From: Paraconiothyrium sp. Pb-2020
Lineage: Eukaryota > Ascomycota > Dothideomycetes > Pleosporales > Didymosphaeriaceae
Reading direction: 5' to 3'
DNA length: 64,000 bases
NCBI GenBank assembly: GCA_022419385.1
Contig: JAJUBI010000003.1
Span: 2,418,001-2,482,000 of the forward strand
In this document: positions 53,326 to 62,544 of the stretch, in pieces
Layout: every line of letters begins with the position of its first letter
Numbering within the stretch: position 1 is the first letter of the stretch
Notes under the pieces: generated by a model
Databases searched by the model: none
What the model was told of the DNA's origin: nothing
Seen by the model: the letters and a program-made list of their open reading frames with translations, nothing else
Program-made: the position numbers and the translations under genes

Positions 53326-53811
53326 TATTATAAGGGGATTCTATATACCTAACCTAGAACAGCCCTTATAAGTATTTAGTAATTAAAAAGTAAATAGAGA
53401 ATAAGGGGTATAAGAATATTCTAACCTTACTATAGAAGGCAAGGTAATAATTATATAAGAAGACTAAAGATCTTTATTACAGAAGATATACTTTAATTTT
53501 AACTATAAAATTAATTATAAAGAATATAAAAAATACTAAGTCTCTTTAAACTATATACTATTCTTTATTATTCCTTAATCTCTTACTTTACTACTCTAGA
53601 GGATTATATCTCTTTAGTAGAAGTATCTTAAGTAATTCTACTAAGCTAGCTTACTTCTAGAATTCTACTCTCTTAGTAGAATTCTAGTTATATAATACCT
53701 TAGCTAATTAGCCCTACTAACTAGCGTCCGTCTTCTAGTAGTAAAAGTGTTACTAATATTCTATATATAATTATTCCCTTTGCTAGGTCTTAATCTATTG
53801 TAATTATAATA
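53326..53811 (-). repeat. 5' LTR of B3
   Basis: 486-bp family B LTR, start TATTATAAGGGG, end TTATAATA, followed by TSD agaat. Confidence 0.9.
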
Positions 53812-53906
53812 AGAATATTCTCTTACCCCTTATTATTTATCTGCTCTTATCTACTAAATACCTATAAGGCCGGCCTAGGTTAGGTATATAGAAACCCCTT
53901 ATAATA
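53812..53906 (+). repeat. End of the B6 3' LTR
   Basis: Resumes after B3 with the TSD agaat and runs through the conserved GGCCGGCCTAGGTTAGG stretch to CCCCTTATAATA. Added to 38873-39275 it gives about 493 bp, the family length. Confidence 0.88.
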
Positions 53907-54015
53907 CTTAAGAGTATAGTTTACTATAGACTTTACTAAATTAAACCCCTTTAAATTCTAATTAGTACTATTAATCTTTAACTAATAGTATAGGTATTTA
54001 TATAATATAACTTAG
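53907..54015. other. Short unidentified AT-rich flank
   Basis: Matches neither A, B nor D. It begins cttaa, the expected position of the right-hand TSD of B6, so it may be older host DNA. No gene seen. Confidence 0.4.
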
Positions 54016-54494
54016 TGTTATGGGTCACCTGGCTGGGTAGGTGGAATAAGTTTAGAAAAATAAGTAAATTTATTAGGAGAGAGAAGAGGCCTTCTAAGCT
54101 AGTTATATACTTTTATAGGGGTTTCTCTTAGTTATAAGGCTATAGGCTAAGTAGATTTAAGATTTTTTAGGTCTCTAATATTACCTTCCTTCTCTCCCTA
54201 AGTTATATAAGTCTATTTATTAGAATATAATTCTTTTTAAGTTATATAGATGTAAGGGTAAAAGTAGAAACTATATAAATAGCGCCTTATATACACTACT
54301 ATAGTATAGCGTTAGTAAGGCGAAGTAGAAAACCTATTAGAGATAGAGAGAACTTTAATAGAAATTAACCTTATTATAACCTAAGTATTGCTTACTATTA
54401 TATAAGCCTAATAATTTTAATTTTCTTACCTACTTATAGAATAGCAGCTTAGCACCTTAAAACTAATACAACTATAGAGTAGCAGTAATATAAT
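54016..54494 (+). repeat. Probable solo LTR of another family (E)
   Basis: Starts TGTTATGGGTCACCTGGC, a typical fungal LTR start, and contains a GC-containing core with less RIP than its neighbours. The right end is not certain: candidate termini lie near 54463 and 54485-54494, before family B sequence resumes at about 54505. No clean TSD was found to match cttag at 54011-54015. No second copy occurs in the window. Confidence 0.45.
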
Positions 54495-54504
54495 AGATTC
54501 TTAT

Positions 54505-55774
54505 AGCTAGAATAGTATAATACTTAGAAACTAAAAGAAAATCTTATAAATTATAAAAAGGCACTAGAGAACTTTTAAGCTATAATTTAAAAAGGTTAAT
54601 TCTAAAAGAGTAATACTTTAGAAAGGTTACTTTAAAGTTTAGGTAAAGAGTAGAAAAATTAAAAAAAGAAGTATTAGTCTATAACTAGCCTAGATTAGTT
54701 AAAGGTAAAGATAGTAATAAAATAGATAAAATATTAGTAACTTTACTCTTTAAGGCCTTCTTCTCTAAGTTCTCTATTATATTAGCTATATAAGTATTAT
54801 ATATAGTAAAGGATTACTTCTCTTTCTCTACTTAAGTAATTTTAAAGTAGAGGTAAGCAACCTTAGCTTCTATAAAAAAAAAAGTAAGCTACTTCTAGTA
54901 CTTTTTAGACTAAATATACTTCTACTCTTTCTTAGAAATCTAGGGGCTATACTTTATATAAACTATAATATATATAGTACACTCTCTAGTTATAGTATTT
55001 ATAAAATACTTAGAAATTTTCTTCTTTATATAATAGTTACACTTTATTTATATCTCTAGGCTATATAAATATACCTTATTAGTATAAGTATAATAATAGT
55101 TAGTTAAGAATTATTTTAGTACCTTAGGCATAGTTAGAGAAGTAAGAAAAAGAAAAAGAATATAATAAAATAAAAATTCTACCTTTAAGAAGAAACTATA
55201 CTATTAGAGGTTATAGAATAATACTAGGGTCTTAGAATAATAACTCTAAAGAGAGGAATAATATTATAATTATAATAGATTAAAACCTAGTAAAGAGGAA
55301 TAATTATATATAGAATATTAGTAATACCTTTATTATTAACTAGAGAATAGATACTAGTTAGTAGGGCTAATTAGCTAAGGTAGGGCTAATTAGCTAAGGT
55401 ATTATATAACTAGAATCCTACTAAAAGGGCTAAATTCTAGGAGTAACTAGGCTTAGTAGAATTAACTAAAATACTTCTACTAAGAGGGTATAATTCTAGA
55501 AAGTATAGTAAGCTAAGAGATTAGAAGAATAATAAAGAATAGTATATAGTCTAGAGAAACTTTAGTATCTTTTTTATTTTTTATAGTTAACTTTTATAGT
55601 TAAAATTAAAGTATATCTTCTATATAAGATCTATTAGTCTTTTTATATAATTATTACCTTACTTTCTATAGTAAGGTTAGAATATTCTTATACCCTTTGT
55701 TGTCTATCCGCTCTTAGTTACTAAATACCTACAAGGCCGACCTAGGATTAGGTATATAGGACTACCTTATAATA
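54505..55774 (+). mobile_element. B5: chromodomain, 3' region and 3' LTR of a family B element
   Basis: 54505-55261 is homologous to B1 23270-24035 (chromodomain tail, 3' region, tract AAAGAGAGGAATAA). The 3' LTR (55262-55774) is 513 bp because a 19-bp unit, TAGGGCTAATTAGCTAAGG, is tandemly duplicated at 55362-55399. The right end abuts taagt in the integrase region of B7. The 5' part is missing, replaced by the E LTR region. Confidence 0.87.
55262..55774 (+). repeat. 3' LTR of B5, with internal 19-bp duplication
   Basis: Family B LTR beginning TATTATAATTATAAT and ending TTATAATA. Identical in layout to the others apart from the duplication at 55362-55380 / 55381-55399. Confidence 0.9.
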
Positions 55775-56293
55775 TAAGTTTTAATTAGAGTATTTAGTAG
55801 TACTAGTTCTAGAAGGTTTTTATAAAAGGTAGTGTATACTTTAGTACCTATAGGCAGAAGTAATTTTTATAACTAGTTCTCTAGTTTTTTTACTTTAAAA
55901 AGGTCCTACTCTTAGGTAATCTAGTTTTCTTACTTAGCCTTTTTATTTTAAAGTTTTTCTATTCTAGAAAAACTTTATCTCTCTCTTTAAAGGTTAGTCC
56001 CTTAATCCTTTACTTATTTATATTTTTAGATACTAAGAGGGCCTTATAGGTAATTCTTTTCTATAGTATAAGATATAGGTCTCTTATTCTTTAAGCTTTA
56101 TTTTATACTTCTATAGAAATACTTTCTATATTCTTTAGGTCTTAGTAAGCAACTAGCTTATACCTATAATTTATATAGTATAGGGAGTACTCTATTGTGC
56201 CTAACCTAGTACTATTATATACTAATTATACTATAGGCAAGAGTTTAACCTAATTATCTTATTATTTATTAATATAAAATTATAGATACTATT
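55775..56293 (-). mobile_element. B7: integrase fragment of family B
   Basis: Matches B2 25442-25960 in minus orientation. The B5 LTR is inserted at its left edge. At its right edge it stops at GATACTATT, where an unrelated LTR starts. Only integrase sequence remains; not coding. Confidence 0.85.
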
Positions 56294-56888
56294 TGTAAAA
56301 TCTTTAATAAGATTATATAAGTTATATAAGTTTTAATTATCTATTTAGTACTAGCTTCTATTACTAAGCTAATATTATAAATATTTATAACAACCTAAGA
56401 TATAGTAATTCTATATTTTATATCTAGATTAATATATATATTTAGCTTAATAATAAGCTTCTTAATATCCTTATAAGTTCTTATAAGATCTTATAAGATT
56501 TCTTATAAAAGATAAAAAACCAAAATAATTAATATTTCCTATAATAGACTAGCTTATAAGCTGGTCTAATAATTTATATATATACTATTACCTAATTCGG
56601 ATTAGTCCCGAATATCCGAATTAGGTTAGTATATAAATCTAGTCTTTTATATTATCTTTTTGTGTTTCTGAGGAGACCCGTGAGGAGACCTATAGAGAAG
56701 AGCTGAAATAGAAGAAATTCTAGAGATAGGACTTCGGATAACTATTAGATAGGAAATTACTAGGTAATAGTTTAAGAAGATCCGTAGATCGGAATTAGGG
56801 GGATCTAATAGTAGGAGAATAGTGGGGAGCCGATCTATCTATATATATAGGTTGTTTCTCTACTTTTCAGTTCTGTACCTAGTAAACA
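56294..56888 (-). repeat. LTR of a further family (F), with strong palindrome
   Basis: 595-bp block starting TGTAAAATC and ending GTAAACA, i.e. TG...CA. Inside is an 11-bp perfect inverted repeat CCTAATTCGGA / TCCGAATTAGG (56591-56601, 56615-56625), a palindrome AGCTTATAAGCT near 56552, a TATATAA element near 56630, and a direct repeat GAGGAGACC at 56670-56678 and 56682-56690. Orientation is inferred from a purine run in the reverse complement of 56889-56900. It keeps many CA/CG sites. The 5-bp TSD candidate on the left is ctatt; no right partner was seen. Confidence 0.55.
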
Positions 56889-57647
56889 ATATCGACCTTT
56901 TAACTTATATTAGTTATAAGTTATACTTCTATTTATTCTTTTAGATAAAGATATATTTATATATTATATATTACCTTCCTATTTAAGCCTAGTATATAAA
57001 GGTGCCTAGGTCCTTTTATTACTAGCAAGAAAGTCTTATTACTAAGGCTACCTACCTACGTTTACAAGACTTTCTTATATATCTTAGTCCTCTAGTAGGT
57101 TCTATCTAAAATATACTAGGTAGGCCTTTAAGGGCCTAATCCCTTTCCTTTTTCTTTATTTAAGTAATTAAACTAAATATCTTCTATTAGTTAGTAGCTA
57201 TAAAAATCTTATTATTAGTATTATAGTCCCTTTAGTGGTGCCCTATAGACTATAGGCGGCTATTATCTAAAGCTAATATTTTATAGGTTCTATTAAAATT
57301 CTTATTATAGGGTAAACTATTCTCTATTAATTCTAATTAATTTATTATATAGTTTATTAAGGTTTCTAATAACTTCTCTGCTGCGTAGGAGTTCCTTATA
57401 TATAAATCTCTTAAGTCTTTATTTATATATAATTATTAGAGACTTATTATCCTAGTTAAGCTACATAGTATACTTTCTAAATTCTACTATATATTTAGCT
57501 ATAAATTATTTCTATATAATAGTTTAGATTTTATATACTATAATATCTATTTTATTAGTAATTCTAAATATCTACTTAATATACTTCTTAAAATTAGTAT
57601 AGTCTTTAATAATATTAACTATATTAGTATAATTATTAATATATTCT
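56889..57647 (-). pseudogene. Decayed retrotransposon gag fragment
   Basis: On the minus strand, about 57660 to 57240, the frame shows the pattern of the Retrotrans_gag family: a lysine-rich helix, then Lys-Tyr-(x)-Val-Glu-Phe-Arg-Lys near 57480, then Asn-(x)-Asp-(x)-Lys-Ser-Leu and Tyr-Lys-(x)-Leu-Arg. There is no pol between it and LTR F, so about 5 kb of an ordinary element is absent: either an internally deleted element or two unrelated fragments joined. An 11-bp inverted repeat AAGAAAGTCTT / AAGACTTTCTT lies at 57027-57037 and 57066-57076. The gag resembles neither A nor B and may belong to family D, since a D LTR piece follows directly. Confidence 0.5.
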
Positions 57648-57733
57648 TATACTCTACTCTAGGTAAGCTAATAATAAGTATTATTATAATATAAAATAAG
57701 GTCCTAACCCTCACTTAGGTCTAAATCCTAATA
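57648..57733 (-). repeat. D-family LTR fragment with the A1 target site unoccupied
   Basis: 86 bases that match the D LTR on both sides of A1: ACTCTACTCTAGGTAAGC to AAGGTCCTAACC (8320-8379), then CTCACTTAGGTCTAAATCC (15413-15441). Taken together they show the sequence that existed before A1 inserted. The right end CTAATA is followed by ctata in B8, the likely TSD. Confidence 0.8.
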
Positions 57734-60626
57734 CTATATTAGCTTTTAAATCCCTTAATTCTAATAGGTAATAGTATTATTTCTAGGTATAACTAGCCTC
57801 TACTATAGCCTTAGGATATTATACTATTAGCTATCTCTAGCTATATAGGTACCTCCTTATTCTAGTATAGTAGGTTGTATTTTTCTACTACTTCTAGTAA
57901 TATTAGACATTCTATTATACTAGAGTCTATTAAAGCTTTTACTTAGAATCTTCTAATTATAACTTACTTTATTATTTATAATTTTACAGTGCTATTAGCG
58001 TCTACCCTATAAGTCTTTAGAATACTCTTACTAGCTTAGCTTCTTACCTAGTAGTATTCTAGTTTTTTAATTACTTTTATATCTTATTATAGGTGCCTTC
58101 GCATTAGCACTGCTTATAAAAAGAATAATCTATTTTAGGTTATTTTAATACTATTCTAAAGGGGTTATATAGGATCCCTTTCTTTATAAATATCTATTTT
58201 TTAACCTTACTTCTAAGGCACTATAGAGGTATTCTACTATTACCCTTCTTTAGTGCCTATATATAGTAAGTATTTAAATATACTTAAATTCTTTATTCTC
58301 TTCTTTATAATACTTATAGTCTGTTATATATATTTCTAGTATAATATAAACTTATAGTTTAGGTCTAGGGGTCTACTACTATAGATTCCTTCTTACTAAG
58401 GTATTCTAGGTACTCTAATTACCTATAATCTATCATTTTAGGTTTCTATATAGTCTATCTTTTTTTTATAGGGTATAAGTCTATATACTATACTATAGCA
58501 TCTTATTATATTACTTTAGGCCCTTAGACTAATTTTCTATTAGGTATTTTTATTTTTAATAGATAGGGTAGCTGTCTATAAAATATATATTCTAATCTAG
58601 GGGTCTATATTTTCTAGCCTAGTTATTATACCTATATATATAGTAGTTCTAGTTTAGGTACTTATCTTTGCCTAATTAGTAGTATTTCCTATCCTAAGAG
58701 TTTTCCTTACTTAGTTTTACTAGTCCTAATAGTAAGTATAATCTATTATATAGTATTACTAGAACTCTATCTATATATATCTATTCTTAATCCTAAGCTA
58801 CTAAGTTAGATTTTATACTTTCCCTTATTAGGTTATAGCCTATTTATATATTTAGTATATATTTAGTCTTATAATCTTTATCTAGGCATAGTAATTCTTA
58901 GCCTAATACTTAAGTTCTCTATAAACCTAGCACTATTACTTATTTACTCTATATACTACTATACCCCCTTAGGTAATCTAGTAGCTATTTTTATCTAAGT
59001 ATTTATTAGAATTAGCTAGTTAAGTTTCTTAAGGGTCTTTCTTAGAATCTAGTATTATAATATTATCTAGGATCTCGCCTAATTCTAGTGTCTTAGATTA
59101 TAGTATTACTATAGCTACCCTAATTATATTAGTTTACTTACTTTATTTTTTATAGTCTAAATAGTTATCTTTAAAGTTTTTCTACTTCCTACAGTTTAGG
59201 TAAGCTTTTTCTTAAATTTATTAGTAAATCTTATTCTACTTTTTTTATTATAGGGTTTATTTCTTTCTAGTTTACACCTTATTTTTTATAATTATATTAC
59301 TATCTTTATTCTATTTATTCTTATAGTTATATTTCTTCTAAGTATTAGCTCTCTAGTAGTATATAGGCTTAGTTGCCTCCTGTTTTTCCTAGTTTTACTT
59401 ATATAGGCAATTATCTACTTATATAGCTAGCTCTATTAATACCCTTAGATTATTAGATTCTCTATAGTATATAAGACTATCTTTTGCTAATTTCTTTAGG
59501 CTATTATAAAATACTAACTAGAGTAATATATTATTCTAGTCTATTTTAGCTTAAAGTTACTTAAATATTAAGGCATACCTACTAGCTAATATAGTTTATT
59601 TTAGCCTTTAGATCTATTATTTAGCCTATTTTACCTTATTAACTTCTCTAAATATAATAGTTATCTATTCCTAGAATAACTTCTAATTTTTAAAAACTAA
59701 CTTAGTATCTTTTTAATATTCTTTAATATGTATTCTTATTTTTTAAATAGTTATCTATAAGGGGTTATATCATCTAGTAGCCTAGCCTACTATATACATT
59801 TCTATAGCTAGTATTTAGTTTTACTTTTTAACTATAGTAGCTTTATAAGAGTAATTATATAGCTCTATAAGTAAGAAAAGGTTTTTAACTTCTCTTAGTT
59901 TCTATTAAAGAGCTCTAGGACCTTAAATATTTTTTAATTAGAGTAGTAACTATTACCTACCCTTAGAACTATTCTATTAACTAAGCTAGCTACTCTTAGA
60001 GTTATTAATCTAGTTAGCCTAGTTAGCTATAACTATAGTTTACTAGTTATAGGCCTAAAAGAAAGCTTCCTATTACTACTCTTAATACCTATAAGCTAGT
60101 TAGTATTACTATTACTTCTTATACCTTTAGGTAGTTAAAGTATTATAAGGGGTTTCTATATACCTACCTAGGCCGGCCTTTAGGTATTTATAGATAAGAG
60201 TAGATAAATAATAAGGGGGTAAGAGAATATTCTAAGACCTTACTATAAAAGGTAAGGTAATAATTATATAAAAAGGCTAATAGATCTTATAAAAAATATA
60301 CTTTAATTTTAACTATAAAAGTTAACTATAAAAATAGGAAAGATACTAAAGTCTCTCTAAACTATATACTATTTTTTATTACCCTTTTAATTCCTTAGCT
60401 TACTATACTCCCTAGAATTATACCTTTTTAGTAGAAGTATTTTAGTTAATTTTACTAAGCCTAGTTACTTCTAGAATCTAGCCTCTTAGTAGAATTCTAG
60501 TTATATAACCTTTAGCTAATTAGCCCTACTAACTAGCGTCTGTCCTCTAGTTAGTAATAAAGGTATTACTAATATTCTATATAATTATTCCCCTTTACTG
60601 GGTTTTAATCTATTATAATTATAATA
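57734..60626 (-). mobile_element. B8: gag and 5' LTR of a family B element
   Basis: Minus-strand gag 57734-60140 and a 486-bp 5' LTR 60141-60626. The gag subtype is that of B1 (4201-6675), not of B2/B3: the N-terminal half follows B1 throughout. A zinc knuckle is expected near 59165-59210. The LTR ends TATAATA and is followed by ttaag. The pol part is missing on the left. Confidence 0.85.
60141..60626 (-). repeat. 5' LTR of B8
   Basis: Family B LTR, last repeat before the gene-bearing sequence. Several small deletions relative to B2. Confidence 0.88.
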
Positions 60627-61084
60627 TTAAGATAAGAATATCTCTAGAAGAGAGTTTTAGACTAGTATAGTTATATATACTATTAGGATATATAACCTAA
60701 ATACTAATAGAGTAGTCTAGTAGTAGTTTATTTATCTATATACTAAGAATATATCCTTATACCTACTCCTAATAGTAGAACTATATTACCCTATACCTAA
60801 AGTCTAATATTTTACCTTTACCCTTATAAATAGAATAAAATTCTATATATTTCTAAATCTAGACTTAGGTCTACATCTATATAAACTATATTTTAATATT
60901 AGTTTAGCCTACTATAGAAGCGCGTTAAAGAAAGAAGAGCACAGCCCTACTACCCGTCGGGAAACTTATAGTGGGTAGCACTAAGCTCATTTAAGAAGTC
61001 ATTCCCGCGCTACGTAACGTCACCAGTATATATGCTTCCTACCTCTCATATCGTGAAGGCAGACATCCACTCACGTTCGACAAG
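60627..61084. other. Boundary of the AT-rich block and upstream region of the amidohydrolase gene
   Basis: 60627-60915 is AT-rich, RIP-like, and matches none of the families here. From about 60916 (GAAGCGCGTT) the composition is normal. GTATATATGC at 61026-61035, about 50 bases before the ATG, could act as a TATA element. A short inverted repeat CTACCC / GGGTAG lies near 60949-60978. The functional promoter is confined to about 170 bases of normal sequence unless the AT-rich part contributes. Confidence 0.5.
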
Positions 61085-62362
61085 ATGGGATCTATTTCTG
61101 ATATCCTAGCCTCTAGAGTTCTTAACCTAAAACCCTATGAAGTGTTGTATAAACATTACCATGCCAACCCGGAGCTGTCCAATCAGGAGAAAGAAACGGC
61201 AGCAACCACAGCAAAGCAGCTTTCGAAACTCTCGGTATTTGAGATTACGACCGATATAGGCGGCCATGGACTTTCAGGCGTTTTCCGCAATGGTTCTGGC
61301 CCAACTGTCCTCCTTCGCGCCGATATGGATGCACTACCCGTTAAAGAGCTGACGAACCTTCCCTACGCATCTACAGTAACACAGATCAGCCAACGAACTG
61401 GCGAAGAATCACACGTAATGCACGCCTGCGGGCACGACTTCCACATCGTATGCTTATTGGCCGCTGCAGAGCATCTCTGCGCCCTGCGCTCTTCGTGGTC
61501 CGGCACACTCGTGGTTCTTTTCCAACCTGCCGAGGAACGCGGCACTGGCGCTCAAGCCATGGTTGACGACGGCCTCTACGACCCAAACAAGCACAACATC
61601 CCAGTACCTGATTATGTCTTAGGTCAGCATGTAATGGCGCTTCCAGCAGGCAAGATTGGGAGCAGGGTAGGCACCATCATGGCCGCCGCAGACAGCTTCA
61701 AAGTGACGGTGTTCGGCCGTGGCGGACATGGCAGCATGCCGAACCGCACAATCGATCCCGTCATGATGGCGTCGAATATTGTAGTTCGACTTCAGAATAT
61801 CGTAAGTCGCGAAACGGATCCAAGCGACATGGCGGTCGTAACGGTCGGGTATCTGAAAGGCGGGCACACCGAGAACATAATCGTCGACCATGCTGAGCTT
61901 GGAATTGACATCCGAACTATCAACAAGACAACGCGCGACAGAGTCATTGCATCTATCAAGCGTGTTGTTCACGCGGAGTACATTGCCGCTGGGGCGCCCA
62001 AGGAACCCACCATCGAAGAAACGCGGTCCTTCCCTGCGACAGACAATGATGAGGACATGGAAAATAAGCTTGCGAGTAGCTTTGAAGGATTTTTCGACCA
62101 TGCGTTTGATCCGCAAATTGAGCGGACGAATGCAAGCGAGGATGTCTCAATCCTGGCTACCAGTCAGGGGAAGCCTAGTCTGTTCTGGTTTTTTGGAGGC
62201 TGTGATCCTGAGCTTTATGCCCAGAAGGAGAGGGAGGGAAGGTTGATAGAAGATATTCCGCAGAATCACTCGAGTGGTTTCGCGCCAGTCATTCAGCCGA
62301 CACTGAAGACGGGGGTGGATGCGCTTTGTGTGGCTGCGTTGACGTTTCTTGCCAGGAAGTGA
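61085..62362 (+). CDS. M20D-family metallo-amidohydrolase (IAA-amino acid/hippurate hydrolase-like)
   Basis: Intronless 425-residue protein, the usual length for peptidase family M20D, whose members hydrolyse N-acyl amino acids or amino-acid conjugates with a two-metal centre. Visible motifs: Arg-Ala-Asp-Met-Asp-Ala-Leu-Pro (78-85), Cys-Gly-His-Asp (115-118), Pro-Ala-Glu-Glu (148-151), Gln-His-Val (181-183) and Asn-His-Ser-Ser (394-397). By comparison with the plant enzyme ILL2, the metal ligands are Cys115, His117, Glu151 (catalytic base Glu150), His182 and His395; all are present. Residues about 200-305 form the lid/dimerisation domain with Gly-Arg-Gly-Gly-His-Gly (211-216). No signal peptide or membrane segment, so probably cytosolic. 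The start ATG has A at -3 and G at +4, and no other in-frame ATG lies just upstream. Substrate cannot be told from sequence. Codon use and composition are normal, with no RIP damage despite lying about 170 bases from the AT block. Confidence 0.95.
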   Translation: MGSISDILASRVLNLKPYEVLYKHYHANPELSNQEKETAATTAKQLSKLSVFEITTDIGGHGLSGVFRNGSGPTVLLRADMDALPVKELTNLPYASTVTQISQRTGEESHVMHACGHDFHIVCLLAAAEHLCALRSSWSGTLVVLFQPAEERGTGAQAMVDDGLYDPNKHNIPVPDYVLGQHVMALPAGKIGSRVGTIMAAADSFKVTVFGRGGHGSMPNRTIDPVMMASNIVVRLQNIVSRETDPSDMAVVTVGYLKGGHTENIIVDHAELGIDIRTINKTTRDRVIASIKRVVHAEYIAAGAPKEPTIEETRSFPATDNDEDMENKLASSFEGFFDHAFDPQIERTNASEDVSILATSQGKPSLFWFFGGCDPELYAQKEREGRLIEDIPQNHSSGFAPVIQPTLKTGVDALCVAALTFLARK

Positions 62363-62544
62363 GGTTAGTGATAGTGAAGAGATGTTTAGCCCCACTACTT
62401 GCAGTAATCTTAGCAACAACGCATGCGCAAGACACGGTTCGTTGCATCCTCCGCAGTATAGACACACGGATTTCCATATATCATGTTACTGTCGTGAAAG
62501 ACTCGGGAGCCCATACCGTTTCGCATTCTATCCACAGCAGGCAC
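62363..62544. other. Short intergenic region between convergent genes
   Basis: Normal composition. No AATAAA signal or RNA gene seen. Frames here are shadows or the tail of the decayed minus-strand gene. Confidence 0.4.

Larger units (their letters stand above)
39276..53811 (-). mobile_element. B3: family B element split by A2
   Basis: Minus-strand element with 3' LTR 39276-39764 and 5' LTR 53326-53811. The internal sequence runs 39765-41111, then 48205-53325, with A2 in between. The TSD aaaat (39271-39275) / agaat (53812-53816) matches the unbroken LTR sequence agaat, so B3 inserted in the B6 LTR. Integrase lies on both sides of A2. RT has its catalytic box near 49820-49840 and gag lies at about 50650-53300. 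A 214-bp unrelated insertion interrupts gag at 51378-51591. Without A2 the element is about 7.4 kb. Confidence 0.92.
1..60915. other. AT-rich, RIP-mutated heterochromatin-like block
   Basis: The whole interval is dominated by TpA-rich sequence with very little CpA. Conserved retroelement motifs can still be read, but Gln codons appear as TAA/TAG, Trp as TAG/TGA, and Asp/Cys/His positions as Asn/Tyr. This is what C-to-T change at CpA on either strand, i.e. RIP, produces. No open frame of convincing length survives. The right edge is sharp: at about 60,915 normal base composition resumes within tens of bases. Formal dinucleotide indices were not computed. The assignment rests on the pattern of stops and on comparison of copies within the window. 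Confidence 0.93.

Noticed and set aside
1..60915. Mitochondrial DNA, centromere or bacterial AT-rich DNA as the source of the low GC
   Set aside because: Several full-length nuclear-type LTR retrotransposons with TSDs and RIP-type stops account for the composition. A centromeric role cannot be excluded but nothing in the sequence shows it.
61363..62246. Several frames of 60-165 codons on both strands inside the M20D gene
   Set aside because: They overlap the well-supported amidohydrolase frame, have biased composition typical of shadow frames, and carry no domain pattern.
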